64,000 nt of DNA from Conchocele bisecta (taxonomy: Eukaryota > Mollusca > Bivalvia > Lucinida > Thyasiridae), in contig CM055265.1 of the NCBI GenBank assembly GCA_029237695.1, positions 122,534,834-122,598,833 of the forward strand, given 5' to 3'. Below the pieces are notes generated by a model that was not told the origin of the DNA, searched no databases, and saw only the letters and a list, made by a program, of their open reading frames with translations. The first letter of the stretch is position 1. Every line of letters starts with the position of its first letter. Below are positions 12,156 to 23,200 of the stretch, piece by piece. The position numbers and the translations under genes were made by a program.

Positions 12156-12640
12156 CAGTGTGCCGTGGGCCATATATAGTATATGCCATGGTCAGACCGC
12201 GGGGAGCATTAGGTTGATCATGGGCTACACTGATCGCAACTATTTTCACTTTTCTCTGCCGTGGGCCATATATAGTACATGCCATAGTCAGACCGCAGGG
12301 CTGAGTAGTTTGACCAGGGGCTACACTGATCGTAAATATTTTCACTTTTCTCTGCCATCGGCTATTTATAGCATAGGCCATGATCAGACCGTGGGGAGCA
12401 GTAAATTGATCAGGGGCTACACTGATCGCAACTATTTTCACTTTTCTCTGCCGTGTGCCATATATAGTATATGCCATAGTCAGGCCACAGGGCTGTGTAG
12501 TTTGACCAGGGGCAACACTGATCGCACATATTTTCACTTTTCTCTGCCGTGGGCCATATATAGTATAGGCCATGGTCAGACCGCGGGGAGCAGTAGGTTG
12601 ATCAGCGGATATACTGATCGCAAATATTTCCACTTTCAAA
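12156..12640 (+). repeat. 96-bp satellite, block 3, about 5 units
   Basis: Same unit as the other blocks, with the two subtypes alternating. The downstream edge is again AAGCATTTGGTAGCCG. Confidence 0.92.
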
Positions 12641-13089
12641 GCATTTGGTAGCCGTATTTAATAGTAATCTCTAGCTCTATATATGTTGATAATTTGATAA
12701 TATTCGGGACATTCACAGTATATAACTTGCTATACTGTTCGTAACCATTGTGCCACCTTTCACAGCCGGCAGTCCATATATATTATTGTCAGACTGCACG
12801 GACGTGCATGTTAACCCTGGACTACTCTGTTCGCAATTATTGTGTCAATTTTCTCAGCCGGCGGCCCATATATAGTGTAGTCAGTCTGCACGGCTATGAG
12901 GGTTAATCCGGGGCTACACTACGCAGTGATCACTATACCACTACAACCATATATAAATGTACATGGTGGAGTATTTCACTTTGCCATAGTGTTCACATGT
13001 CATAAAATACACATCATTAGGGATAAATCTCAGAGCTGAACATGGGTATAATAATCCTCCAATTATATTAATAAACACAAATAGATACT
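12641..13089 (+). repeat. right module of the satellite mosaic, copy 1 (interrupted)
   Basis: The segment with GGCTATACTGTTCGTAACCA-like words, two diverged satellite units and the tail CTCCAATTATATTAATA is homologous to 16,135-16,505. It is cut at ACAAATAGATAC (about 13,089) by the 1.66-kb insertion. The other copy continues uninterrupted. Confidence 0.78.
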
Positions 13090-14749
13090 AGAGCAGCTTG
13101 AGCTGCATCAACGGTTTGAGCCTCAATCATTGATTTCATGTGTAACTAAGCTTTAGTCCAAGGTGTAAACTATCGGTTGCAAAAAGAATTTCTGAAGTTT
13201 TAGAATGAACAGTCCAACATTATTGTGTTCGCATCATCACACCGATGTGGGGCCGGTTAGCTTAGAGGTAGAGCGATGGACTCGGAGCGAGGGATACCGG
13301 GTTCGATCCTCAGCCAAAGTTTTAGCTAAAGGACTGAAATATCGACTACAGCAAAAACAATTGAAATCGAATGATAAATAACGAAGCTGACGTCACACCC
13401 GTTTGCTCTATTTTGAAAACTTGAAAACATACGTTCATCTTTGACATCGAATAGAGCCGTCAGTAGTCAAGATATAGCTCTGAAAATTATCATCTTTCAT
13501 GCGGGCTGACACTCCCCTATCACCCTGGCAAGAAATTATGTTGCTGACAGTACTGTACAAAATTGGAAAACGTTTGTAAAGACCACCCGTTATCAGCCGA
13601 AATTCGGCAAAATCGTTGAAAAGTATGTACATTTTTCAACTTCAAATGCATATAGCTCTTTTATTTGAGCAGATAGCCGAAAACTGTCAGCGAATTTGAG
13701 ATAAAGAATTTTGTCAGCTTTCCAATGCAAATGAATTCTTGAAATCGGTTGGAAAATAAGGAAATTATAGGTAGTATGACGTCACTTCCGTTTTCGTGGA
13801 AAGTAGCATTAAAATATATCTGAAAATCTCTGAGTCTCTGCTCACACTTGATCCGAATCGGCAGGCAAAATTTGAAGTCGATCCGACCAGCGGTTTGGTG
13901 TAGATGGAGGAAGCCCGTAAGTCAGCGGATGATTATTTTTCGATAGTTATCGCCCTTAAATTGCAGTTTACGCCATTTGTAAATACACCTAATAAAACGG
14001 AAATATGCAATATTCCGCCAGTGAAGTTTTCGTTTGTTTTTCACCATAGGCCGGGCACAAAGCGGGAAAGTTTTAGCTAAAGGACTGAAATATCGACCGC
14101 AGCAGCAAGAAATTTTGAAATCTATTGATAAATAACGAAGCTGACGTCACATCCGTTTGCTCTATTTTGAAAACTTGAAAAAAAGACGTTCATCTTTGAC
14201 ATCCAATAGAACCGGAAGTAGTCAAGATAGAGCTCTGAAAATTATCATCTTTTATGCGCCTGACACTCCCCTATCACACTGGCAAGAAATTATGTTGCTG
14301 ACATTACTGTACAAATTGGAAAACGTTTGTAAAGACCACCCGTTATCAGCCGAAATTCGGCAAAAATTCGGCAAAATCGTTGAAAAGTATGTACATTTTT
14401 CAACTTCAAATGCCTATAGCTCCCTTATTTGACCAGATAGCCGAGAACTGTCAGCGAGTTCGAGATAGAGAATTTTGTCAGCTTTCCAATGCAAAAATAA
14501 TTTTTGAAATCGGTTGGAAAATAAGGAAGTTATAGAAAGTATGACGTCACGTCCGGTTTCGTGGAAAGTGGCATTAAGAAATTTCTCAAAATCTCTGAGC
14601 TCTGCTCACACTTGATCCGAATCGGCATGCACAATTTGAAGTCGATCCGACCAGCGGTTTGGGCTGTAGACTGAACGGCTGAATAAAAAAAAAAAACCAA
14701 CGAATACAATAGGTTTTCGGCGCAGCTGAAAGCCGCCTCAAACCTAATA
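13090..14749. mobile_element. 1.66-kb insertion with tRNA-like head and duplicated body
   Basis: The empty site is visible at about 16,505: there AAATAGATAC joins directly to AATAGTTTATGTCAG, whereas here the same flanks are about 1.66 kb apart. The insert has a tRNA-like segment (13,251-13,318). Its body then occurs twice, starting at AAAGTTTTAGCTAAAGGAC at 13,316 and again at 14,067, an offset of about 751-764 bp. The two body copies are clearly homologous with scattered differences. The right end contains GGCGCAGCTGAAAGCCGCC. I see no transposase and no clear target duplication. A tRNA-derived retroposon or composite is the best guess. Confidence 0.65.
13251..13318 (+). other. tRNA-like SINE head (pol III A and B boxes)
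   Basis: TAGCTTAGAGGTAGAGCG fits the A box and D-arm, and GGGTTCGATCCT fits the B box, about 50 bp apart. The acceptor and anticodon stems are degenerate and the T-arm is short, so this is tRNA-derived rather than a working tRNA gene. Confidence 0.6.
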
Positions 14750-15302
14750 ATAATTTATGTCAGTACATATATATCGGCCCAATCGTATATGCATGGTGAT
14801 TATAAATGTTGCATTACGAGTACGTTTGTAAGACAATGTATCATGGGGCCGTTTTTATTTTCCGCAAATACATTAGTTATATTAATAATGAAAGGTGTCG
14901 ACAATGCATGTTCCATCTACACACGTTTGCCATTGGTACACGTATATATATATAGTTATGGACACGTGTCCACAACGCTAATTTCCTCCGCACAGTGTTT
15001 TTCGTTAGTGATCTTCTTGTAGTGATTCTGTGTAATTCGGTTGAATATGAAATACATTTCCTGTTTCATTGCCATCATTAAGCTATACATGTATACATGT
15101 ATACATGTATATATAGTGGTCTCTCCTTAGCAACTGCGTTTATTTGGTTAATATCTAGTAAAAACGCAACGAGAGCGTTTGGTAATTTGTTAATCAAAGC
15201 ATGTGGTAGCCGTATATAATATTAATCTCTATATCTATATCTATTTTGATAATTTGATAATGTTAGGGAAATTTGAAGGTTATAATATTATATTCACAGT
15301 AT
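14750..15302 (+). repeat. spacer module, copy 3
   Basis: Resumes the interrupted right module (TTTATGTCAGTACATATATA) and then gives the spacer series: ACAATGTATCATGGGGCCG (14,832), GGACACGTGTCCACAACG and GAAGGTTATAATATTATAT (15,272). It runs into block 4. Confidence 0.8.
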
Positions 15303-16056
15303 ATATAATATAGGCCATTGTCAGACCGCGGGGAGCAGTAGATTGACCAGGGGCAACACTGATCGCACATATTTTCACTTTTATCTGCCGTCGGCCATAT
15401 ATAGTATATGTCATGGTCAGACCGCGGGGAGCAGTAGGTTGATCAGGGGCTACACTGATCGCAACTATTTTCACTTTTCTCTGTCGTGGGCCATATATAG
15501 TATATGCCATAGTCAGACTGCAGGACTGAGTAGGTTGACAAGGGGCTACACTGATCGCAACTATTTTCACTTTTCTTTGCCGTGGGCCATATATAGTATA
15601 TGCCATAGTCAGACCACAGGGCTGTGTAGTTTGACCAGTGGCTACACTGATCGCACATATTTTCACTTTTCTCTGCCGTCGGCCATATATAGTATAGGCC
15701 ATGGTCAGACCGCGGGGAGCAGTAGATTGATCAGGGGCTACACAGATCGCAACTATTTTCACTGTTCTCTGCCGTGGGCCATATATAGTATATGCCGTAG
15801 TCAGACCACAGGGCTGTGTAGTTTGACCAGTGGCTACACAGATCGCACATATTTTCACTTTTCTCTGCCGTCGGCCATATATAGTATAGGTCATGGTCAG
15901 ACCGCGGGGAGCAGTAGGTTGATCATGGGCGACACTGATCGCAACTATTTTCACTTTTCTCTGCCGTCGGCCATATATAGCATAGGCCATGGTCAGACCG
16001 CTGGGAGCAATAGGTTGATCAGGGGCTACACTGATTGCAAATATTTCCACTTTCAA
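15303..16056 (+). repeat. 96-bp satellite, block 4, about 8 units
   Basis: The longest uninterrupted bidirectional open region of the family: about 258 codons minus strand and 241 plus strand, both built of 32-residue repeats. The two subtypes alternate. No start context, signal peptide or domain supports translation. Confidence 0.93.
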
Positions 16057-17125
16057 AGCATTTGGTAGCCGTATTTAATATTAATCTCTATCTCTATATC
16101 TATATGGATAATTAGATAATATTAGGGACATTTGCAGTGTATAACTGGCTATACTGTTCGTAACCATTGTGCCACCTTTCTCAGCCGGCGTTCCATATAT
16201 ATTATAGACAGACTGCACGGCTGTGCATGTTAATCCTGAACTACACTGTTCTCAATCATTGTGTCACTTTTCTCAGACGGTGGCCCATATATTGTGTAGT
16301 CAGTCGGCATGGTTATGAGGGTTAATCCGGGGCTAAACTACGCAGTGATCACTATACCACTATAACCATATATAAATGTACATGGTGGAGTATTTCACTT
16401 TGCCATAGTGTTCACATGTCATAAAATACACATTATTAGGTATAAATTTCAGAGCTGGACATGGGTATAATAATCCTCCAATTATATTAATACACACAAA
16501 TAGATACAATAGTTTATGTCAGTGCATATATATCGGTCCAACCGTATATGCATGGTGATTATAAATGTTGCATTACGAGTACGTTTGTAAGACAATGTAT
16601 CATGGGGCCGTTTTGATTTTCCGCAAATACATTAGTTATATGAATAATGAAAGGTGTCCACAATGCATGTTCCATCCACACATGTTTCCATTAGTACACG
16701 TATATACATATAGTTATGGACACGTGTCCACAACGCTAGTTTCTTCCGCACAGTGTGTGTCGTTAGTGACCTTATTTACTGTATTGTAGTGATTCTGTGT
16801 AATTCGTTTGAATATGAAATACATTTCCTGTTTCATTGCCTTCATTATATATATAGTGGTCTCTCCTTAGCAACTGTGTTTATTTGGTTAATATCTTGTA
16901 AAAACACAACGAGAGCTTTTGGTAATTTGTTAATCAAAGCATGTGATAGTCGTATATAATATTAATCTCTATATCTATATCTATTTTGATAATTTGTTAA
17001 TGTTAGGGAAATTTGAAGGTTATAATATTATATCACTGTATATAACTTGCTTGTCTATTTGACAGTATTACATGTATATTTTTCATAAATGGGCCTGCGA
17101 CACTGAAACTTGGTCTTATGGACAG
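16057..17125 (+). repeat. right module copy 2 followed by spacer copy 4
   Basis: 16,135-16,505 is the uninterrupted homologue of 12,715-13,089 and holds the empty site for the 1.66-kb insertion. 16,530-17,125 repeats the spacer series, ending in GGGCCTGCGACACTG. Confidence 0.8.
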
Positions 17126-17875
17126 GTGCCGCTCTTGTTGACCGGACCCATGATCACGTTGATCACTGCTGCTACTACATGTCATTCAATTATAGAATGT
17201 ATCTATATCTGATATACGAGAAATGAAAGTTATATGAATATTGCCAGGTAACCACAATGCATGTTCCATCCACACTCGTTTGTGATTTGTACACTTAGAT
17301 ACGAGGGTTGTCTCAGAAATACTTAGACCTTTGTCATATAACCGATCCCGTGCATAACGGAGCAGTCTAAATTTTGCGTACATTTTGTTATTCAAGTTTT
17401 GTGTTCAAGCTTTATATTTTTGTATTCTGTTGTTCAAAATGAACAGCATTTCACTTTGCCGTAGAACATATATAATACAGGCCATAGTCAGACCACAGGG
17501 CTGTGTATGTTGACCAGGGGCTACACTGATCGCATCATATCTCCGCCGGCGTCCCATATTTGATGTAGTGTTGTGACAGAAATAAATAATTGACATCATA
17601 ATGTAAATTTAAATTCCTTGTTAACTGGCTAACGTCTATATTCCAACTCCAAGAACGAACTGCATGATGTCTGTCAGTCCGCCCCATGTGTAAACAAACA
17701 TTGACCACTGAGAATGATGCTTAATGTCCATTAACTTGGGACAAAGTGACCATAGATAATCTGCTAATAGTCTGATAATAGTCTGCTAAATATCCTGTCA
17801 GTCTCCGCAGAGGCAGACACAATCTAACGAGTTATGCAACTGCAGAACATGAATATGATGTATGCATATTGTATA
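17126..17875. other. mixed interval: one stray 96-bp unit and left module copy 2
   Basis: 17,455-17,545 holds one diverged satellite unit (CACTTTGCCGTAGAACATA; CAGGGGCTACACTGATCGCA). 17,640-17,875 is homologous to 9426-9660. Between them nothing is recognised, apart from TACGAGGGTTGTCTCAGAAA at about 17,300, which could be a mariner-type terminus. Confidence 0.55.
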
Positions 17876-18455
17876 GGCCATGGTTAGACGGCACGGATGT
17901 GTAGGTTGATGAGGGACTACACTTCTCGCAATCATTGTGCCACTTATCTCAGCCGGCTCCCCATAATAGGTTGATCAGGGACTACACTGCTCGCAATCAT
18001 TGTGCCACTTATCTCAGCCGGCTCCCCGTAAGTACAATGTATATAGTATAGGCCATGGTCAGACGACGCGGATGTGTAGGTTGATGAAGGACTACATTGC
18101 TCGCAATCATTGTGCCACTTATAATAGGTTGATGAGGGACTAACTGCTCGCAATCATTGTGTCACTTATCTTAGCCGGCTCCCCATAATTATATAGTATA
18201 TGACATGGTCAGACGGCGCGGATGTGTAGGTTGATGAGGGACTACACTGCTCGCAATCATTGTGGTACTTATCTCAGTCGGCTCCCCATAATTATATAGT
18301 ATAGGACATGGTCAGACGGCGCGGGTGTGTAGGTTGATGAGGGACTACACTGCTCGCAATCATTGTGCTACTTATCTCAGCCGGTGCGCGGATGTGTAGG
18401 TTGATGAATCATTGTGTCACTTATCTCAGCCGGCTCCCTATAATTATATAGTTCT
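17876..18455 (+). repeat. about 102-bp satellite, about 6 irregular units
   Basis: Units contain CATGGTCAGACGGCGCGGA, GGTTGATGAGGGACTACACT, CGCAATCATTGTGCCACTT and CAGCCGGCTCCCCATAAT. Several are truncated or fused. It is clearly related to the 103-bp and 96-bp satellites in word order. Confidence 0.85.
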
Positions 18456-18674
18456 GGACACGGTGTCCATAATGTCAAAATTGTGTCCATAACTCGGGAT
18501 GTTGTATTGCTAAACACGAGTAGATATTGACTATGATTTGTGTTTCAATTGTTAAGAAACTTTCAATTATGGAAATATGTTGCATAATAATAGTCATAAT
18601 GTTGCAGGAATGATGTGTGTCCACAGCGATGGTTGTGACCATATGGTTCACAAGTACAGTAATCCGAGTAATGT

Positions 18675-18715
18675 GTGCGTGCGTGCGTGCGTGCATGCGC
18701 GTGCGTGTGTGTGAA
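18675..18715. repeat. TGCG microsatellite
   Basis: About 40 bp of GTGCGTGCG repeats passing into TGTG. Confidence 0.85.
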
Positions 18716-19108
18716 CTTGTTATTTATTATTTACAGAGAATGAAATGTATAATATGATAAGAGTTGACAGGTGGCAATTAATGGCCGGGTCAGTGCCGAT
18801 TGTTGATGCATACATGCAACATATAATAGTTTTTGTATATACTACGGAAATATATGGATTTTGTGGTGTAACCTTTCACTTCACACATCTTAGCATATGT
18901 AAAATTGAAAGATCGTCTTATGCAATGAAGGTTTTAGTGAATGAGAATTTTCATGTACTTCATGTAAAGCATGTTTGTGGTTTTCTCATTATTTCTCGCT
19001 TTTGCTTACATATCTATTTGTTCGATTATACTAAACATCCGAGCAGCAATACAACACTTAAGTTTACTAGAATGAAATGCATTGTTATGCATCATACTAT
19101 AGTAAAAA
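18716..19108. other. A+T-rich interval upstream of a LINE fragment
   Basis: A 124-codon frame (18,745-19,119) is open here but shows no family resemblance. It may be a 5' region of the retrotransposon that follows. Confidence 0.35.
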
Positions 19109-19498
19109 ATGGATATTAGCTTATGTACTTTAAATGTTAGAGGGCAAGGAGCATAAGTAAAAAGGACACACATTTTTCAATGGCTTAAGGATAATGAATA
19201 TGACATTTGTTTTTTACAAGAAACTCATAGAACATATAATACCGCAAAGGAATTGGAAACGGAATGGGGATCAGATGCAATATTTAGTGGTAACAGTAGT
19301 AATAGTGAAGGGGTAGGAATACTTTTTAATTCAAAACAGGCATATACCATACATGATATTATAGACGTTATCCCTGGTAGAATCCAAGCAATAAACGTAG
19401 AAATAAACAGTAAAGACATACTCCTGTTAAATATATATGGGCCAAACTCAGAAGGAAACACTTGTTTTAAACAACTAGACGACTTTATATACAAACAT
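19109..19498 (+). pseudogene. non-LTR retrotransposon endonuclease fragment
   Basis: From ATG at 19,109 the frame begins MDISLCTLNVRGQGA, meets a TAA after 15 codons, then continues through IFQWLKDNEYDICFLQETH, TEWGSDAIFSGN, GVGILFN and LLLNIYGPNSEG. This is the N-terminal half of an apurinic-type endonuclease domain of L1/Tx1-like LINEs: the catalytic E lies in LQETH and the N in NIYGPN. In a working element the domain nicks target DNA for target-primed reverse transcription. The GDFN and SDH motifs are missing because homology stops where the first TIR element begins. It is clearly the same family as the element at 59,697. One stop plus truncation makes it dead. Confidence 0.85.
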
Positions 19499-19910
19499 GG
19501 GCTAACTGTACTTTACGGAACAGAACGGAACAATATATGGGGTACCCAACAGTGGTTACACCGTTACATATAAAACACATATTAACCAGGGTTCTACGTT
19601 CATCAATCACTTTTATTAACATTTATAACATGGATTTTACGTATTATTCTATATATATATATATTTGAATTGGTGTCTTGTTGTGTAGCGACTGTATCGG
19701 TGCCATTACACACAGTAAACAATAGGGTCACTAGCAATCGCCACGTCACCCAGTGGTGTGATGTGTAGAATGTGGTGCACCGTGCTACTATACAACTTGA
19801 CACAGCCATAGACTGCACCACCTCTCCACATATCAGAATTGATCATAACAACTAGTTCCTTGTTCCGTTCCGTTCCGTTCCGTTCCGTTCCGTAAAGTAC
19901 AGTTAGCCCC
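19499..19910. mobile_element. MITE-like TIR element, copy 1 (about 412 bp)
   Basis: The left end GGGCTAACTGTACTTTACGG mirrors the right end CCGTAAAGTACAGTTAGCCC. The right arm has expanded into five or six TTCCG units. No coding capacity. The right end is followed by TA, compatible with a TA target as in Tc1/mariner-type elements, but the left flank does not show a clean TA. It interrupts the LINE endonuclease fragment. Confidence 0.7.
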
Positions 19911-19913
19911 TAA

Positions 19914-20274
19914 GCTAACTGTACTTTACGGAACGGAACGAGATTTGTTTTTCGCTAGAATACCGATAATCTTCCTACATAGGCGTCATCTAAGTGATGA
20001 TGATCGGTTGTAGATGTGCCCAGGTGATAAAACTCTAACACTCAGTACATTGATTGGTTAAAGCTGAGCGTATGCTCAGAATTAACCGATAGGATTGAGG
20101 GTGTCTGAGTATAAGATTGAAAACAAGTTTTATAACATTTACACACCTATCTGCCCCCGCCCAGTCCCACCCACACACAGCTACTGTACACACGTATGAA
20201 TGTCAGGTGCCGTCAGAGCCGGAGAATTGAGCATAACATTTTCTTGTTCCGTTCCGTAAAGTACAGTTAGCCCC
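19914..20274. mobile_element. MITE-like TIR element, copy 2 (about 360 bp)
   Basis: Bounded by GCTAACTGTACTTTACGG and CCGTAAAGTACAGTTAGCCC. The interior has TTGCTAGAATAC-like sequence (here TCGCTAGAATACCG), GCTCAGAATTAACCGATA and CCACCCACACACAG. It abuts copy 1 with only a few bases between them, forming a 50-bp palindrome of back-to-back ends around 19,890-19,935. Confidence 0.72.
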
Positions 20275-20277
20275 TAC

Positions 20278-20927
20278 GGTAACTATACTTTACGGAACGA
20301 GATTGTTTTTTGCTAGAATACAGTTGCTGATACTCTTCCTACATACGCGTCATGATGATCCAATTTAAATGTGCCGAGGTTATGAAACTCTCACATTCAG
20401 ACTCCAGCATGTTGATTGAGCGTATGTTCAGAATTAACCATTTGTTTAAGAGGAGTCTGAGTATGAAATTGATAACAAGTTTTATAACCTCGGCCCCATA
20501 TCTCATTTACACACCTATCTGCTCTCACCCGGCCACCCCACCCACACACGAGCCAATGTTGATTGGTTAAAACTGAGCATATGCTCAGAATTAACCGATA
20601 TGTTTGAGGGAGTCTGATAATGAAATTGATAACAAGTCTTATAACCACGGCCCCATATCTCATTTACACACCCATCTGCTCTCACCCGGCCCCACCCCAC
20701 CCACACATAGACAATGTGCACACGTAAGAATGTCAGGTGCCGTCAGATCCGTAGACATCAATGTGGTACATGTAATTAGTCATCACCATGTCATCGAATC
20801 GTGTGGTGATGTGTATAATGCAGCGTTAATACTCCATATCGCACCACCCCCAATGCCACTCCTGTGACTGAGAATTTCGCATAACATTTTCTTGTTCTGT
20901 TCCGTTCCGTAAAGTACAGTTAGCCCC
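20278..20927. mobile_element. MITE-like TIR element, copy 3 (about 650 bp)
   Basis: Same terminal words. The interior is that of copy 2, with its central part (TTCAGAATTAACC to CCCACACAC) duplicated in tandem at about 160-bp spacing, plus a segment near 20,780-20,850 that matches the interior of copy 1. It is the longest member of the cluster. Confidence 0.72.
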
Positions 20928-20934
20928 TATCGTT

Positions 20935-21425
20935 CAGATGCCAAACAGCAATTTGAGCCGTTACCTAAAATTACCGTCCACACGAAATGTTTTGATTGTT
21001 TTGATAACTTGGATGTCTACTAATTGCAAAACCGCAGGGTGCCACCTTGGCACCCTTGGGGAAATTGAGAAATCTAAGATGGCCGCCATATATATAACAA
21101 ATCATAATCATAATCAATGTCGTATTTTGCTTCTTATCCAAGTTAGATAAACCACTTTGGTGTATATTATTCATTTTTTTCAAGTGGAATGATACCTTGA
21201 TAGTATTGGGCACTTAATTACTTAATTGGTATTTCCATAATTGAAATTCAAGATGGCCGCCACATATATAAAAAATTATAATCAATGTCGTATTGTGTTT
21301 GTTATTCGGATTAGACCAATCAATAGATCAATTTCGTATATATTATTCGTTAAATGACACACTGGTAGCATTAACCACTTTTCTGTTTTGTCCAAAATTA
21401 AAATTCAAGATGGCCGCCAAAATAT
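20935..21425 (+). repeat. imperfect tandem repeat with AAGATGGCCGCC
   Basis: Three units of about 160-175 bp each contain AAGATGGCCGCC (near 21,076, 21,250 and 21,408), AATCAATGTCGTATT in the first two, and TATATTATTC. No coding signal. Confidence 0.7.
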
Positions 21426-21900
21426 ATGGAAAATTAATGAAAATCATGAATATAGTATATACGTATGTCTGTGGCGGGATAGCACCAAGAGCTTATACAG
21501 TATCGGACCTATTATATATTGACGTGTCAATATTTAGTACAGCATATATCAATAGTTATGTAGTACGTTTTTACCTAAGTTATCATTGCAAGATACCAAG
21601 CGCCCACCAATTGCTATCTACAACACACTCCGAAAATAAAATATATGAGCCAGCTGTATACATATACCTGTGGCGGAGACAATCTCCACAGCAGCAGGTT
21701 TATACACATTAGCGCAAATATGTAATACTCGTCAGTGTATACTTACTATTACGACAATAATGATTCTCATGTAATGTGGTTGCTCGTATACATCACGAGT
21801 GATGGGCGTTGTTAAAGGAATGGCTTCATTCATCGGCGAAATCTGTTTCTTCGGTCTCGTTGCATGTATCTTTGTCATAAAAATATGCGGCATCTTTCGT
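21426..21900. other. non-coding, no gene recognised
   Basis: Two related pieces with TACCTGTGGCGG / TATGTCTGTGGCGG lie at about 21,465 and 21,665. Nothing else recognised. Confidence 0.4.
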
Positions 21901-22396
21901 TCATTGATTTTGACAATGGCCTGTGCTGCTACAGCTGCAGAAGATGGTACACGCTAACCGAGCTGTGTAACATCCACATCTGGCGGTCGCACATGGTTGT
22001 TCTGATGAACAACCACATAGAATCATCTGCATGATAGCTGCTAGGGCTGGTAGTTTATCTGAAGGCAAAGTCAATGCTGAAAGCATTTTTGAATGCTTGT
22101 CTTTGAACCAACCCCACTCTATGGCGACAAGGTTTGGGGGATCTGGCTCCAAGGCAGCCTTCCAAATTGCAGTTTGCAGATGTGCTCCACCAGGTCCGTG
22201 TCCATATCGCATGAACGTCGTTTCGATAAACATATCCGACCATATGGCGTTCCATATTCCAGCTGTGTGGCGCATCACATGATCACCTTTCATAAATCTG
22301 TTCAGTACTTCAGTTGGCAGACATTCCATCGATCGCAGACAGTATAGGCCATACATTGATTTAAAACAGTCTACAAAACCACGCGTTCATGTTTTC
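21901..22396 (-). pseudogene. C-terminal fragment of an invertebrate CXC-domain protein family
   Basis: The minus-strand frame includes MECLPTEVLNRFMKGDHVM, WSDMFIETTFMRYGHGPGG and EWGWFKDKHSK. It ends in a cysteine cluster, CGCSSEQPCATARCGC then FCSCSSTGHCQNQ, followed by a stop. This order fits a large family of uncharacterised invertebrate proteins that end in a Tesmin/TSO1-like CXC module, often multi-copy and repeat-associated. The N-terminal several hundred residues are absent. The step from GPGG directly into the pre-CXC linker suggests an internal deletion, because family members usually have a longer segment there. No function is established. Confidence 0.65.
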
Positions 22397-23095
22397 ATTT
22401 ATTGAAAATGCATCATGTGTTCATCATCAAGTATTGCGTTAGTTTCTTCTTTACATGGGTTTATCTGTATACTTAGGGTATCTTGTTCTCTATTTGCAAC
22501 CGTTTACTTGTGACTTCCAATCTCCCGATAAATCATGTTCCTACTAATTTCCAGACGTCACCTATTTTCGTACGCGTCACGTCACAGTGAAAATATGCTT
22601 TTTCTGGTAGACTGTGCGCTATGCACCTGATTTGAAGAAGTTATCTGATTAGGGAGGTGGCGTACCGTGTAGTACCAGGACCCTTGTACTGTGTAGCTGT
22701 AGCTCCCGATGCTAAACCACTTCAGTGTCTTGACATGGGTTCACGATACATCAGTACTCTCCACTATATCTGTTAGTTGTAACAAGTCACATACGTTCAC
22801 TGCATGCCTACCAACGTTAGTTCGGGACGCCTTACCGATCGATGAACCTTCAATGTGGCTGTGACTGGAGAATATGGATTTACGAGTTTTGCGACAATTG
22901 TAGATCCAGGTAAGGTCAGCCTGTGCATCCGCACAGTCTGATCAGGTTCTGCACAGTTCGGAACATAGGTAAAACAGGTGTATTATAATAACATAGCCTC
23001 GTTTTCGTATATTATAGATATATGATAGAGTGCACATGTATGCATTTCACTATAATATTGCACATGTATCTTGGTACTCAATAATAAACATGTAC
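22397..23095. other. non-coding interval with one palindromic module
   Basis: No gene recognised. Holds the module at 22,914-22,943. Confidence 0.5.
22914..22943. repeat. palindromic GATCAG module
   Basis: GGTCAGCCTGTGCATCC then GCACAGTCTGATC. Homologous to 3700-3729 in reverse orientation. Confidence 0.65.
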
Positions 23096-23200
23096 TGAGG
23101 CTCAGTGGTATCAAAGTGTGAGAAAATCCATACGATTGCGGAAATTGTGTTCATTCTACCTGGTCGAGAGTTCGAACCTCACTAAACGCATTACTTTTCT
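23096..23200 (+). other. degenerate tRNA-like SINE head
   Basis: GGCTCAGTGGTATC resembles an A box and GAGTTCGAACCTC a B box, but they are too far apart and the stems do not fold well. Confidence 0.35.

Noticed and set aside
9729..12651. Long open frames of 32-residue repeats on both strands
   Set aside because: The 96-bp period is a multiple of three, so openness follows from one stop-free unit. No domain, signal or start context.
13251..13318. Functional tRNA gene
   Set aside because: T-arm is short and the anticodon stem degenerate; it sits inside an insertion.
17297..17345. Mariner transposon terminus (TACGAGGGTTGTCTCAG)
   Set aside because: Only one possible end is visible and no transposase or second end is found, so not called as a feature.
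18745..19119. 124-codon protein upstream of the LINE fragment
   Set aside because: No motif recognised. It could be LINE 5' sequence but the evidence is too thin.
19860..19895. Telomere-like repeat
   Set aside because: TTCCG does not match the TTAGGG animal telomere unit and lies in a TIR arm.
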